From Pantoea sp. CCBC3-3-1 (lineage in GTDB: Bacteria > Pseudomonadota > Gammaproteobacteria > Enterobacterales > Enterobacteriaceae): DNA of 64,000 bases. The notes beneath the pieces were generated by a model that made no database searches, was not told where the DNA came from, and saw only the letters and a list, made by a program, of their open reading frames with translations. Location of the stretch: assembly GCF_007981265.1 (NCBI RefSeq), contig NZ_CP034363.1, positions 2,666,001-2,730,000 of the forward strand, given 5' to 3'. The position numbers were made by a program, and so were the translations under genes. This document shows positions 51,711 through 60,673 of the stretch, in pieces (within the stretch, counting starts at the first letter, position 1; every line of letters begins with the position of its first letter).

Positions 51711-54162
51711 CCTTAAGTTGCAGGTGCTGCTGAAGGCGGTGGATCAGGCGACGCGGCCTTTTAAGGCTATCCAGAACCAGACCAAGGCGCTGGCGGGCGG
51801 CATCCGCGACGCGCAAAGCAGCCTGAAGGAACTGGACGCGCAGGCAGCGAAGATTGACGGCTTTCGCAAATCAAGCGCGCAGCTGGCCGTCACGCAGCAG
51901 AGCCTTAAGGATGCGAAGGCAGAAGCGGCCGCGCTGGCCGTGGCCTTTAAAAATACCGAAAAGCCCACCACGGCGCAGGCCCGCGCGCTGGAAAAAGCCC
52001 GGCAGGCGGCCAGCGCGCTGCAGACCAAAAGCAACAGCCTGCGCCTGTCGGTGCAGCAGCAGCGCGAGGCGCTGAAGGCCGCCGGGATCTCCACCAAAAG
52101 CCTCGGCAGCGAGCAGCAGCGGCTCAAAACCGCCGCCGCCCAGGCGACCGTCAGCCTGAGCCGTCAGAAAATGGAGCTGCAGCGCCTGAGTCAGCAGCAG
52201 GAGCGGCTGAACCAGACCGGCGAGCGCTACCGCAAGGGCCAGGAACTGTCGGCGAAGATGCGCAACGTCGGCGCGGCCGGTGTCGGTGCCGCCACGGTTG
52301 GCGTGGTCGCGGCTTCTTCCGTTCTGCGTCCGGGCTACGACTTTGCGCTGGCCAACTCCACGCTGCAGGCGACGCTCGGCGTTGATAAAAACTCCGCCGA
52401 CTTTCAGTCGCTGCGCACCCAGGCACGCAGCATCGGCGACAACACGGCGGCCTCGGCCAACGATGCCGCGCAGGCGCAAATCGTTATCGCCAAATCGGGC
52501 GCGAACGTTGACGACATTAAGGCGGCCACGCCGGTTACGCTGAATATGTCGCTGGCGAACAATCGCACGATGGAGGAAAGCGCCGAGCTTTTAATTAGCA
52601 CGAAAAACGCGTTCGGGCTGGCTAACAGCGAGGTCGCGCACCTGGGCGACGTGATATCCGCGACGCTCAACAAAACCGCGACCAAATTCGACGACCTGAG
52701 CGACGCCATGCCCTACGTCGCGTCGGTGGCGAAAAATGCGAAGGTAAGCGCCGAGCAGACGGCGGCCATGATTGGCGCGCTGGCAAATAACGGCACTACC
52801 GGCAGCATGGCCGGTACGGGCATTCGTGCCATGCTGCTGCGCGTGCAGGGGCCGACCGGCGAGGCGTTCAAGGCAATAAAAGAGCTGGGCGTAAAGACCG
52901 CCGACGGCAAGGGCAACCTGCGGCCGTTTTTCACCATCCTGAAGGAGATGCAAAAGTCCTTTGATAAAAACAGGCTCGGCGATACCCAGCAGGCGGAATA
53001 CCTGAAGACCATCTTCGGCGAGGAGGCCGCGTCGGCAGCCGTCACGCTGATGAAATCCGCCGCCAGCGGTGAGCTGGACAAACTGACGAAAACCTTTCAG
53101 GGATCGGACGGCAGCACGGCGAAGCTGGTCAACGTGCAGCAGGACAACCTCGGCGGCGATCTTAAAGAACTGCAGTCTGCCAAAGAGGCTATCGGCACCG
53201 ACCTGTTTGACGGCCTTGATAAGACCCTGCGCTCGCTGACAAAGCAGACCACAAAGTTTTTGCTGAACGTGGACGGCTGGATCCAGAAAAACCCAATGCT
53301 GGCAAAGGGGATGGCCCTGGCCGCCACGGCGGGGCTGGTTTTAGTGGGCGCGATTGGTGCAATTGGCCTTGTCGCCTGGCCGGTGATTACCGGCGTTAAT
53401 GCGCTTATCGGCGGCGCGGGCCTGCTCCGTACCGCCTTTACCAGGGCGGGCGAGGCTATCGTAACGGAAATGGGGCTGATTTCATGGCCGGTCGTGGCCG
53501 TGGTGGCCGCCGTGGTGGCAGGAGCGCTGCTTATCCGTAAGTACTGGCAGCCGATTAAGGCATTTATGGGCGGCGTGGCCGAGGGCTTTAAGGCCGCGAT
53601 AGGCCCAATCAGCGAGGCTTTCGGGCCGCTGAAGCCTGTTTTTGACTGGATAACGGACAAGATAAAGGCCGCCTGGAACTGGTTTAAGAAGCTGCTGGAG
53701 CCGGTGAAGTCCACGCAGGCGGAGCTGAAAAGCGCGGGCGATATGGGGAAAAAGTTCGGCAACGCGCTGGCCGAGGGGCTGAAGATACCCGGCAAGGCGC
53801 TTGAGCAGCTTACAAACGGCATCAGCTGGATGCTGGAAAAGCTGCACCTTATCGACAGCAAGTCCGAAGACCTGAAGGACAAGCAGCCGGGAAGCGATCC
53901 GAACAATCCGAAGGATAAACACGACCCGGTCGCGCCGAACGGCCTGCCGTGGAGCCTGGCCGACACTGCCCCGCCTTACAACCCGGTAACGTCACCGGCG
54001 GCGGGTGGCTACAGCGACCAGAGCCAGAACAGCTACCAGTACGATATTCACATGCATCCGGGCATGACCAAAGACGACGCGCTGGCGCTGATGGCGGAGC
54101 ATCAGGCCCGCGAGCAACGCAAACGCCAGGCGCAGCAGCGCAGCAAAATGGGATGGGAATAA
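51703..54162 (+). CDS. T: Tail tape-measure protein (P2 gpT-like)
   Basis: An 819-residue protein (P2 gpT 815) that sets tail length. A long N-terminal coiled coil rich in Q, A and K (about 10-190) precedes the conserved phage-tail segment (GTTGSMAGTGIRAMLLRV), a hydrophobic zone (about 540-610: LAATAGLVLVGAIGAIG) and a flexible C terminus. It overlaps the end of E'. Confidence 0.94.
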   Translation: MNNLKLQVLLKAVDQATRPFKAIQNQTKALAGGIRDAQSSLKELDAQAAKIDGFRKSSAQLAVTQQSLKDAKAEAAALAVAFKNTEKPTTAQARALEKARQAASALQTKSNSLRLSVQQQREALKAAGISTKSLGSEQQRLKTAAAQATVSLSRQKMELQRLSQQQERLNQTGERYRKGQELSAKMRNVGAAGVGAATVGVVAASSVLRPGYDFALANSTLQATLGVDKNSADFQSLRTQARSIGDNTAASANDAAQAQIVIAKSGANVDDIKAATPVTLNMSLANNRTMEESAELLISTKNAFGLANSEVAHLGDVISATLNKTATKFDDLSDAMPYVASVAKNAKVSAEQTAAMIGALANNGTTGSMAGTGIRAMLLRVQGPTGEAFKAIKELGVKTADGKGNLRPFFTILKEMQKSFDKNRLGDTQQAEYLKTIFGEEAASAAVTLMKSAASGELDKLTKTFQGSDGSTAKLVNVQQDNLGGDLKELQSAKEAIGTDLFDGLDKTLRSLTKQTTKFLLNVDGWIQKNPMLAKGMALAATAGLVLVGAIGAIGLVAWPVITGVNALIGGAGLLRTAFTRAGEAIVTEMGLISWPVVAVVAAVVAGALLIRKYWQPIKAFMGGVAEGFKAAIGPISEAFGPLKPVFDWITDKIKAAWNWFKKLLEPVKSTQAELKSAGDMGKKFGNALAEGLKIPGKALEQLTNGISWMLEKLHLIDSKSEDLKDKQPGSDPNNPKDKHDPVAPNGLPWSLADTAPPYNPVTSPAAGGYSDQSQNSYQYDIHMHPGMTKDDALALMAEHQAREQRKRQAQQRSKMGWE

Positions 54163-54163
54163 C

Positions 54164-54679
54164 ATGATGATGATTTACGGGCTGCTGCCGTTTATGCGCC
54201 AGACGCTGCCCTATTCGGACATGCAGCAGAATATCGACTACCGCTGGCCTACTAACAGCCGCGTCGGACAGCGGGCGTCGGCGCAGTTCCTCGGCGTGGG
54301 CGATGAGAAAATTACCCTGACCGGCGAGCTGCGCCCGGAAGTGACGGGCGGCGCTGTCTCGCTGCTGAGCTTTAAGCTACTGGCCGACGAGGGCCGGGCG
54401 TGGCCGCTGATTGGCGGTAACGGCACCATTTACGGGATGTACGTGACGGAGAACTTTTCCGCCTCGCACAGCGAGTTTTTAAGCAACGGCTGCGCGCTGA
54501 AAATCACCTTCACGCTGAGCCTGAAGCGCGTCGACGAGTCGTTAACCTCAATGTACGGCGACCTGCAGAAACAGGCCGACGGGCTGATAAGCGGCGCGGG
54601 CAGCCTGCCGGGCCAGGTCGCGTCGGCAATCAGCCAGGCGAAAACCGCCGCCGCAACCGTGGGCGGGCTGCTGTCATGA
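54164..54679 (+). CDS. U: Tail terminator/completion protein U
   Basis: A 171-residue protein (P2 gpU 159) with the family blocks FMRQTLPYSDMQQNIDYRWP and YGMYVTENFS. It starts 1 nt after T and overlaps D by 4 nt. It probably acts at the distal tail (gpU family). Confidence 0.92.
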   Translation: MMMIYGLLPFMRQTLPYSDMQQNIDYRWPTNSRVGQRASAQFLGVGDEKITLTGELRPEVTGGAVSLLSFKLLADEGRAWPLIGGNGTIYGMYVTENFSASHSEFLSNGCALKITFTLSLKRVDESLTSMYGDLQKQADGLISGAGSLPGQVASAISQAKTAAATVGGLLS

Positions 54680-55839
54680 GTATCAGCAGCATGGCAATAC
54701 AGGCGGGCGCGCAGATGGCCCCGGACTTTATGCTGTCGGTCAACTCCAGGGACGTCACGGCCAATATCCGCGACCGGCTTATCTCGCTGACGCTGACGGA
54801 TAACCGGGGCTTTGAGGCCGACCAGCTCGACCTTGAGCTGGACGACGCCGACGGGCTGCTGGCGATGCCGGTGCGCGGCGCGGTGATTAAGCTGTTTCTC
54901 GGCTGGAAAGGCCAGGCGCTGATCGGCAAGGGCGAGTTTACGGTAGATGAAGTGGAACACCACGGCGCGCCGGATACCATGACCATTCGGGCAAGGAGCG
55001 CGGATTTTCGCGGCTCGCTGAATTCCCGGCGTGAAGTGTCGTATCACGATACCACCCTGGGCGAGGTCGTGAAGCAGGTAGCGGAGCGCAACAAGCTAAG
55101 CCCCGTGCTGGCCGCAGGCTTCGCCACGCAGGCAGTGAGCCATATCGACCAGACGCAGGAAACCGACGCGGCGTTCCTGACGCGGCTTGCCACGCTGTAC
55201 GGCGCGGTGGCCGCCGTGAAAGCAGGAAAGCTGCTGTTCCTGCGTCCGGGCAGCGGCGTGACGGCCAGCGGCAAACCGATCCCGCAGCTGAACATTACGC
55301 GACAGGACGGCGACCGGCACAGCTTCAGCATTGCCGACCGGGGCGCGTATACCGGCGTGTTGGCCAGCTGGCTGCACACCAAAGACCCGAAGCCGAAGAA
55401 GGTCAGGGTGAAGCGCAAGCCGAAGGAAAAGCACCTGCGCGCGCTGGAGCATCCGGCGGCCAGAAAGAAAAAGGCCACCGCCACCAAAACCCCGGAGGCA
55501 AAGGAGGGCGACTATCTGGCCGGCACGGAAGATAACGTGTTTACGCTGACCACGGTTTACGCCACCAAAGCCGCCGCGATGCGGGCGGCGAAGGCGAAGT
55601 GGGACAAGCTGCAGCGCGGCGTTGCCGAGTTTTCGCTGACGCTGGCAATGGGCCGCGCGGATCTCTTCCCCGAAACGCCGGTAAAGGTCAGCGGGTTTAA
55701 GGCGGTGATCGATGCGCAGCCGTGGCTAATCAGCAAGGTAACGCACAGCCTGAGCGGCAGCGGCTACACAACGGCGCTGGAGTTTGAGGTGCTTTTATCT
55801 GATGTTGAGTACGAAGCGGAAGACAGTGGAACAGGGTAA
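54676..55839 (+). CDS. D: Baseplate hub protein D (gp27-like)
   Basis: A 387-residue hub protein, same length as P2 gpD, with the LysM-like/hub blocks FKAVIDAQPWLISKVTHSL and YEVKQVAERNKL-type motif (here GEVVKQVAERNKLSPVLA). Last structural gene before ogr. Confidence 0.94.
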   Translation: MSISSMAIQAGAQMAPDFMLSVNSRDVTANIRDRLISLTLTDNRGFEADQLDLELDDADGLLAMPVRGAVIKLFLGWKGQALIGKGEFTVDEVEHHGAPDTMTIRARSADFRGSLNSRREVSYHDTTLGEVVKQVAERNKLSPVLAAGFATQAVSHIDQTQETDAAFLTRLATLYGAVAAVKAGKLLFLRPGSGVTASGKPIPQLNITRQDGDRHSFSIADRGAYTGVLASWLHTKDPKPKKVRVKRKPKEKHLRALEHPAARKKKATATKTPEAKEGDYLAGTEDNVFTLTTVYATKAAAMRAAKAKWDKLQRGVAEFSLTLAMGRADLFPETPVKVSGFKAVIDAQPWLISKVTHSLSGSGYTTALEFEVLLSDVEYEAEDSGTG

Positions 55840-55932
55840 CATAAACATAAATTAAAATTTGCAAGTTAAAGTTTGATTATGCAAAATCCAAACACCCCCT
55901 ACCCCGCTTCGCTTTTAAAGGTTAATTCGACA

Positions 55933-56151
55933 ATGATGCATTGCCCACTTTGCCAGACCGCTGCACATGCCAAAAGCAGCCGCTATATCTCACGTGAAAC
56001 TAAAGAGCGCTATCACCAGTGCCAGAACATCAACTGCAGCTGCACTTTCAAAACGCATGAAAGCATAGCGGGAATGATTGTCTCACCTGGTCAGACTAAC
56101 AAGGTGCCGATCTTTACCCATAACGCGCAACAGCCTTCCCTACTCCATTGA
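55933..56151 (+). CDS. ogr: Ogr/Delta late-gene activator
   Basis: A 72-residue zinc-finger activator, same length as P2 Ogr. The Cys4 zinc site is C4, C7, C30 and C35 (HCPLCQTAAHAK, then YHQCQNINCSCTFKT). It activates the four late promoters of P2-like phages through the RNA polymerase alpha subunit. The frame is open 20 codons further 5'; ATG 55933 or 55936 gives the family start. Confidence 0.92.
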   Translation: MMHCPLCQTAAHAKSSRYISRETKERYHQCQNINCSCTFKTHESIAGMIVSPGQTNKVPIFTHNAQQPSLLH

Positions 56152-56155
56152 TTAT

Positions 56156-56173
56156 GCCCGCGAAAGCGGGCTT
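56156..56173 (+). terminator. Hairpin after ogr
   Basis: GCCCGC-GAAA-GCGGGC (56156-56171) with a GNRA tetraloop followed by UUCAU. The U run is weak, but it is placed right after ogr. Confidence 0.6.
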
Positions 56174-56193
56174 CATAAGCAACTTACCGATTT

Positions 56194-56958
56194 TTAAATC
56201 GTACCTATTTCTTGCTCTTTCAGTTTCATTATTTTTTGGGATGAATCCCTATAATTTATGAATCCAATTACGGTTATAGATAGTAAAATAAGAAAAGACG
56301 CAGCCATACTAACGAATGTTTTTTTCTGCTGAGCATTATTCTTTATCGCTGAACTTATTATATCTTTTCTATCCTTACCCTGATTGAGTAAATAATCGCA
56401 TGTTTCTTTATAGTTCTTCCCCCCACTTATTACTACACGAGGATCGTGACAATTTACCTCTTGATTTCCTTTGTAAGGATCCAGCACCCTTTCTGTATTT
56501 ATAAACATGTACTCATCATTCTCAAATCTGTAGGTAGCATATCCATTTTTGTATTCACTTGATGCATTAGCTGTAATCATGAACAAAAGCATAAATGCTA
56601 CACCGGCACCGATTACGGCTATATAATCTATAGCATTTAATTTGCCTTTCATTACAGGGCCAAAAAAACCAGCAAAGAGAAATGAAATATTTTTGAGCTT
56701 TCCTTCTTTCCTTTTCTCCTCTATAAAATATATCTCTTCATACTTTTCTACATATATTCCATTAATTAGCCTATATAGCTGAATATCGAATATCTCGTTA
56801 TTAATATTTTCATTTCTCCCATCATTAAATTTAACCCTTAGAATTTTAAAAAGGAACCTTAACAGGAAAGATATTCCACCGGTTCGTATCATTGCAAAGA
56901 TAAATATGCTAATCCCCAAAAAAAACTCATAAATAGTCAAACTCGTACTGTCCATCAA
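56194..56958 (-). CDS. Multi-TM cargo protein between ogr and int
   Basis: A 254-residue membrane protein, AT-rich. Hydrophobic segments: about 7-35 (IYEFFLGISIFIFAMI), 90-135 (with YIAVIGAGVAFMLLFMI, preceded by a shorter segment), and 219-236 (VSMAASFLILLSITVIGF). An extracytoplasmic part of about 80 residues holds two cysteines (C169, C183 by count, approximate) that could pair. It has its own orientation, against ogr and int. The family is not recognised; the position suggests a lysogenic-conversion or exclusion gene. Confidence 0.6.
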   Translation of the reverse strand: MMDSTSLTIYEFFLGISIFIFAMIRTGGISFLLRFLFKILRVKFNDGRNENINNEIFDIQLYRLINGIYVEKYEEIYFIEEKRKEGKLKNISFLFAGFFGPVMKGKLNAIDYIAVIGAGVAFMLLFMITANASSEYKNGYATYRFENDEYMFINTERVLDPYKGNQEVNCHDPRVVISGGKNYKETCDYLLNQGKDRKDIISSAIKNNAQQKKTFVSMAASFLILLSITVIGFINYRDSSQKIMKLKEQEIGTI

Positions 56959-57163
56959 GCTCCCCTCATTAAACTTTATTTAAATAGCCTATCCATGGTA
57001 AGCGAAACATTATGGAATTTTAAGGAAAGTTTATCTATAGCTAAAGATAAAGTTGCTTATTTAATAGGCAGCTAACCTTTTATATGTTTAAAACAAGCAA
57101 ATCAAACATTGAATACTGGTTTTACATACAGTATTTTTACCGTTTTTCTTTTCAGGCGGCATC

Positions 57164-58213
57164 GTGGCAATCAGAAAACAGACAGACGGCAAGTGGTTAT
57201 GCGACTTCTACCCGAACGGGCGCGAAGGTAAGCGCATCAGGAAAACGTTTAAAACCCGTGCCGAAGCGATTGCTTATGAACGCTATCAGGTCGAGGAAGC
57301 AAAAGATAAGCCCTGGCTCGGCAAGAAAGAAGACAGCCGTAAACTGAGCGAATTAATCAGCCTGTGGTACAAACTGCATGGCTGCTCGCTGGGCGACAAA
57401 AAAGGCCGGTTGGGTAAACTCCATATTATTTGTCGAGGTCTGGGCGATCCGATTGCTACCTCCATAACTGCTAAAGACTGGGCACACTATCGCGAGAGGC
57501 GGTTAAACGGGCAAATTGAGAACGGCTATAAAACCAGTGAGAAATCCTTGAAGGTTAAAGTCGGTACCGTAAATCGTGAGCACTGCTTTTTAAGAGCGGT
57601 ATTTAACGAACTGGAACGCCTGGGGGAAATCGACTACCCCAACCCGCTTAAAAATATCCGCGAGTTTGACGATCCTGAAAAGGAGATGTCCTGGCTCACT
57701 GACGCTCAAATCTTACGTCTGCTTGCAGCTTGCGAACTGCACGGCAACCCGGAGCTAACCCTGATAGTCAGAATTTGTCTTTCTACCGGTGCGCGTTGGA
57801 GTGAAGCCGCAGGACTAAAGGCAAGTCAGATATCCCCGAACAAGATCACGTTCATCAACACCAAAGGCAAGAAAAACCGTACGGTTCCTATTGGGGATAG
57901 TTTGTATAACGAGCTTAAAGATAAGGAAGGGAAATTTTTCTCAGAGTGCTATCGGCAGTTTTACCGGGTGATACGTCTGGCCGAAATAACCTTACCAGAA
58001 GGCCAGATGAGCCACGTTCTGCGTCACAGCTTTGCCAGTCACTTTATGATGGCCGGAGGTAATATCGTGGTATTGCAACGCATCTTAGGGCATTCCGATA
58101 TCCGCGTGACCATGCGTTATGCGCACTTCGCACCCGACCATCTGGAAGAGGCTGTGACCAATAATCCGCTAGCGAGAATGGTCCAAAAAAGTGACTACAA
58201 AGTGTCTACATAG
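57164..58213 (+). CDS. int: Tyrosine-recombinase integrase
   Basis: A 349-residue integrase. The N-terminal arm-binding region (about 1-60), core-binding SAM-like domain (about 60-170) and catalytic domain (about 175-340) carry R211 (STGARWSEA), H284 and R287 (HVLRHSF), H310 (LGHSDI) and Y319 (MRYAHF). The start is GTG 57164, after an AGGCGGC-like sequence. It reads toward attR, only 84 bp away. In P2 int lies between attP and cI; here attP must lie between int and the cI side. Confidence 0.93.
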   Translation: MAIRKQTDGKWLCDFYPNGREGKRIRKTFKTRAEAIAYERYQVEEAKDKPWLGKKEDSRKLSELISLWYKLHGCSLGDKKGRLGKLHIICRGLGDPIATSITAKDWAHYRERRLNGQIENGYKTSEKSLKVKVGTVNREHCFLRAVFNELERLGEIDYPNPLKNIREFDDPEKEMSWLTDAQILRLLAACELHGNPELTLIVRICLSTGARWSEAAGLKASQISPNKITFINTKGKKNRTVPIGDSLYNELKDKEGKFFSECYRQFYRVIRLAEITLPEGQMSHVLRHSFASHFMMAGGNIVVLQRILGHSDIRVTMRYAHFAPDHLEEAVTNNPLARMVQKSDYKVST

Positions 58214-58297
58214 GTTCTTACAGGGAGTAATACGGTACAACAGGATGCGTTTTAAGTGATTGATTTAACTATAAGTGACTGTTTTAAAACCCCAACC

Positions 58298-58315
58298 AAA
58301 AAAAGACCAAAGACG
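58298..58315. repeat. attR core of the prophage
   Basis: AAAAAAAGACCAAAGACG, identical to attL. It forms the U run and the distal arm of the sdsR terminator, so integration regenerates that terminator. Confidence 0.88.
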
Positions 58316-58397
58316 ATTCCTGTCTTTGGTCCAGGGAAATGGCTCGTTGAGAGCCGTGCGCTAAAAGTTGGCATTTATGCAGGCGATGTCGCCTTGC
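58298..58397 (-). ncRNA. sdsR: SdsR (RyeB) small RNA
   Basis: About 100 nt on the minus strand. It opens GCAAGGCGACATCGCCTGCA (58397 downward), includes the conserved single-stranded AATGCCAACTTTTAGCGCA and ends in the GACCAAAGAC-7 nt-GTCTTTGGTC terminator with U7. This is the sigma-S-dependent, Hfq/ProQ-binding sRNA that, among other targets, represses mutS, tolC or ompD in relatives. It lies before yebY as in E. coli. A sigma-S-like -10 (CTACCTT) precedes the 5' end. An antisense RyeA RNA from the other strand is possible but not identified. Confidence 0.93.
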
Positions 58398-58559
58398 CCT
58401 TTAAAAGGTAGTACAGACGTGAGGATTTTCCAGCCAGTTGTAAACAGGGCCAGAGGAAGATGATGACTCTGTGATCGTAACGGCAGAAATGATTACGGCT
58501 GGGAAATACCCGGAGGGATCTGCTACCGCGTAAATAGTCACGCGGCGGCAGAGCACAAG

Positions 58560-58898
58560 TCAGTCACACAGCTTTTGAGCGCGCTCGATAAAGGGTGCGA
58601 GGCTCTTTTTCTGGCCCGGCTGCTGAGGATCGTCAATCTGAATCACGCTAATCGGCTGAGCTTTCGCCCGTCCGCTTTTTACCAGCTGCATCGCGATGTC
58701 GTTCAGCGGATACTGCACCAGCGTACTGGGATTGATAGCGAAAAGCGCGCCGCCCTTCGCACAGGTGAGCATCACCTCTTCCCGATCAAACGCCCAGTTG
58801 TTTTTTCCCATTTCAAAACGGCTGACGGTGATGATTTCCGCCGCCATCGCGCTGGAACAAAAACTTAATGCGATCAGTAAACTGGCCAATTTTTTCAT
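58560..58898 (-). CDS. yebY: YebY, periplasmic DUF2511 protein
   Basis: A 112-residue protein with a signal peptide (cleavage near 19-20, SAMA/AE) and two cysteines (in MLTCAKGGAL and at the C-terminal KLCD). It is close to E. coli YebY over its length. It is the third gene of the copper-linked yobA-yebZ-yebY operon, which in E. coli is induced by copper through CusRS. The frame is open 25 codons upstream; ATG 58898 gives the family signal peptide. Confidence 0.9.
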   Translation of the reverse strand: MKKLASLLIALSFCSSAMAAEIITVSRFEMGKNNWAFDREEVMLTCAKGGALFAINPSTLVQYPLNDIAMQLVKSGRAKAQPISVIQIDDPQQPGQKKSLAPFIERAQKLCD

Positions 58899-58950
58899 GA
58901 TATTACGATCTCTCTCTGAATAACGCCTGTGCACCAGGCGGTCAATAAAA

Positions 58951-59832
58951 TCAGGCGGGTTCGAGCGTGGCAAAGACGCTGACCAGCAGCAATACCAGCG
59001 CAGACAAAAAAACTTCTGCCAGCGTGGTAAGCATAAAAGTGTGCTGCGCCCGCGCGCCGCTACGCTGAAAACGCGGCACCAGTGAATAGCGGTTATAGAG
59101 CGCGATGCCGCACATCGTCATCACCAACAATGTCTTGGCGAGCAGCAGCATAGTGTAAGGTTGCAAATGGGCCGGAGGCCATTCGGGAAGCAGTATCATC
59201 GCGTTAAGCATACCGGTAATAATCACCAGCGCGACGGCAAGATGCCCCCAGCTGGAAAAGCGCATCATTGTACGGATAGCATCATAACGCGTCGCCAGCT
59301 GCCGTGCCTCACGCATCAATAACAGCACCGGCAACAGCCCCCCCGCCCAGAAGGCCGCTGAGAGTAAGTGTACGATCTGGATCCCTCGCTGAATGCCGCC
59401 TGCCACGCCATCCAGCATGGCCGCGTGCCCGACAAAAGCCAGGCCGGCCAACTGTCCTGCTGCGCTAAACAACCACGTCAATTGTTGTACGCGTCCTTTT
59501 AACAGAAGCGCGGCAACGCTAACGGCGGCCATCAGCAGTTGCCATTGCCATGCCTGACCAAAGCGCGTTTGCGCTGCCGCCCGCCAGACGCTGAGATTGC
59601 TGATATCCTGCCAGCCGTTGCCCATCAGCCCGGTCTGCGCAGCCAGCAGCAGAATCGCAGTGGCCAGCGCAGCCCACGCGCTGAGAGTGAGCAAACGGTG
59701 GAACCGGCCAGTGAGCGTTTCTCTGAAGCGTGCAGGAGCCAGCAGCGCGGTATAAAGGCTGCCGCCAGCAAGCGTCATCAGCGCAGTAAAATGCAGCCAG
59801 CGACAGAGAATATAAAAGAAGCTAAGTGACAT
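58951..59832 (-). CDS. yebZ: YebZ, CopD-family inner-membrane protein
   Basis: A 293-residue protein (E. coli 290) with about eight TM helices and the histidine-containing helices expected for copper transfer (RWLHFTALMTLAGG, IVHLLSAAFWAGGLLPV). The CopD family moves copper across the inner membrane with CopC partners. It starts 1 nt after yobA ends. Confidence 0.9.
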   Translation of the reverse strand: MSLSFFYILCRWLHFTALMTLAGGSLYTALLAPARFRETLTGRFHRLLTLSAWAALATAILLLAAQTGLMGNGWQDISNLSVWRAAAQTRFGQAWQWQLLMAAVSVAALLLKGRVQQLTWLFSAAGQLAGLAFVGHAAMLDGVAGGIQRGIQIVHLLSAAFWAGGLLPVLLLMREARQLATRYDAIRTMMRFSSWGHLAVALVIITGMLNAMILLPEWPPAHLQPYTMLLLAKTLLVMTMCGIALYNRYSLVPRFQRSGARAQHTFMLTTLAEVFLSALVLLLVSVFATLEPA

Positions 59833-59833
59833 C

Positions 59834-60199
59834 TCACTTCACGCTGAAGGTATAGTTCCCTTGCGTTTTGTGCCCATCCACAGAGAGCACGTGCCAGCTG
59901 ACCTGATAATGTCCACTGGTCAGCGGTTTTTCCAAAGGCACAATCATTTGATTATGTTCTCTTGGCGCACGGGCGGCTTTCGCCAGCGGTATAGCCTGAT
60001 TGTTACCATCGGTGATTTCCACGCCGCTGAAAGCCGGTTCGATATCTTCAGAAAAAGTCAGCGTTAGCGCCTGCGGAGAAGCAGTAACGTTCGCATTCGC
60101 CGCGGGATACTGGCTTTTGAGGTGGGCGTGAGCAGAAGCTTGCTGAGAGAAAGCGGCAGCGGCAAATGCCAGCGCCATAACCATAGAGAACTTACGCAT
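59834..60199 (-). CDS. yobA: YobA, CopC-family periplasmic copper-binding protein
   Basis: A 121-residue protein. The signal peptide ends ASA/HAHLK, leaving an N-terminal histidine as copper ligand; the other ligands fall in the C-terminal HVLSVDGHKTQG. A single immunoglobulin-like CopC domain. First gene of the yobA-yebZ-yebY operon. In-frame ATGs at 60220 and 60211 exist; 60199 gives the most typical signal peptide. Confidence 0.9.
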   Translation of the reverse strand: MRKFSMVMALAFAAAAFSQQASAHAHLKSQYPAANANVTASPQALTLTFSEDIEPAFSGVEITDGNNQAIPLAKAARAPREHNQMIVPLEKPLTSGHYQVSWHVLSVDGHKTQGNYTFSVK

Positions 60200-60360
60200 A
60201 AATCGTATCATCCTGACCAAAGCAGCCCTGAGCTGCGGTAAGGCCGAAAGAATACTCCGCTTAAAATAAGGTGTCGAGTCGTTAACAACCTGAGCGCCTC
60301 ATCGTGCTTGCGAAACGTTCGCGACTGCTTTATTTTTGCGGCGATTATCAGGAGATTTTT

Positions 60361-60591
60361 ATGAATTACAATCTGGCCGAACTGACCCAGGAAGAGAAAG
60401 ACAAGGTAAATGTGGATTTGGCAGCGGCAGGCGTGGCTTTCAAAGAGCGTTATAACATGCCAGTTGTGGCCGAAATGGTGGAGCGCGAGCAGCCCGAGGC
60501 GTTGCGTGAATGGTTCCGCCAGCGCCTGGCGAGTTACCGACAGGCGTCGCTGAGTCTGTCGCGGTTACCTTACGAACCGAGGCAAAAATAG
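60361..60591 (+). CDS. holE: HolE, DNA polymerase III theta subunit
   Basis: A 76-residue protein, same length as E. coli theta, with the conserved [20 protein letters not shown] block. It stabilises the epsilon proofreading subunit. AGGAG lies 7 nt before ATG 60361; the longer frame upstream has no such site. It is divergent from yobA. Confidence 0.96.
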   Translation: MNYNLAELTQEEKDKVNVDLAAAGVAFKERYNMPVVAEMVEREQPEALREWFRQRLASYRQASLSLSRLPYEPRQK

Positions 60592-60673
60592 TCGCTGAAT
60601 TTCGCTTAATTTGCTTGTTTTTCCCTCCCGCTTCGGTTGAGATATCGCCTTAAACCGTCCTACGAGAGAATAT

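Larger units (their letters stand above)
26002..58315. mobile_element. P2/186-type prophage, about 32.3 kb, replication gene missing
   Basis: It is bounded by 18-bp direct repeats, the right one inside the sdsR terminator. It encodes a complete P2-order head, lysis and tail set, a 186-like CI/Cox/CII module and a tyrosine integrase. No gpA-like replication initiator is present, CII is short, and int lies beside attR instead of beside cI. Six AT-rich cargo loci interrupt a GC-rich backbone. Probably defective for autonomous replication as it stands, though its structural genes look intact. Confidence 0.93.

Noticed and set aside
53097..53966. 289-codon minus-strand frame inside the tape-measure gene
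   Set aside because: Antisense shadow in GC-rich coding DNA, full of S/P/A without recognisable domains.
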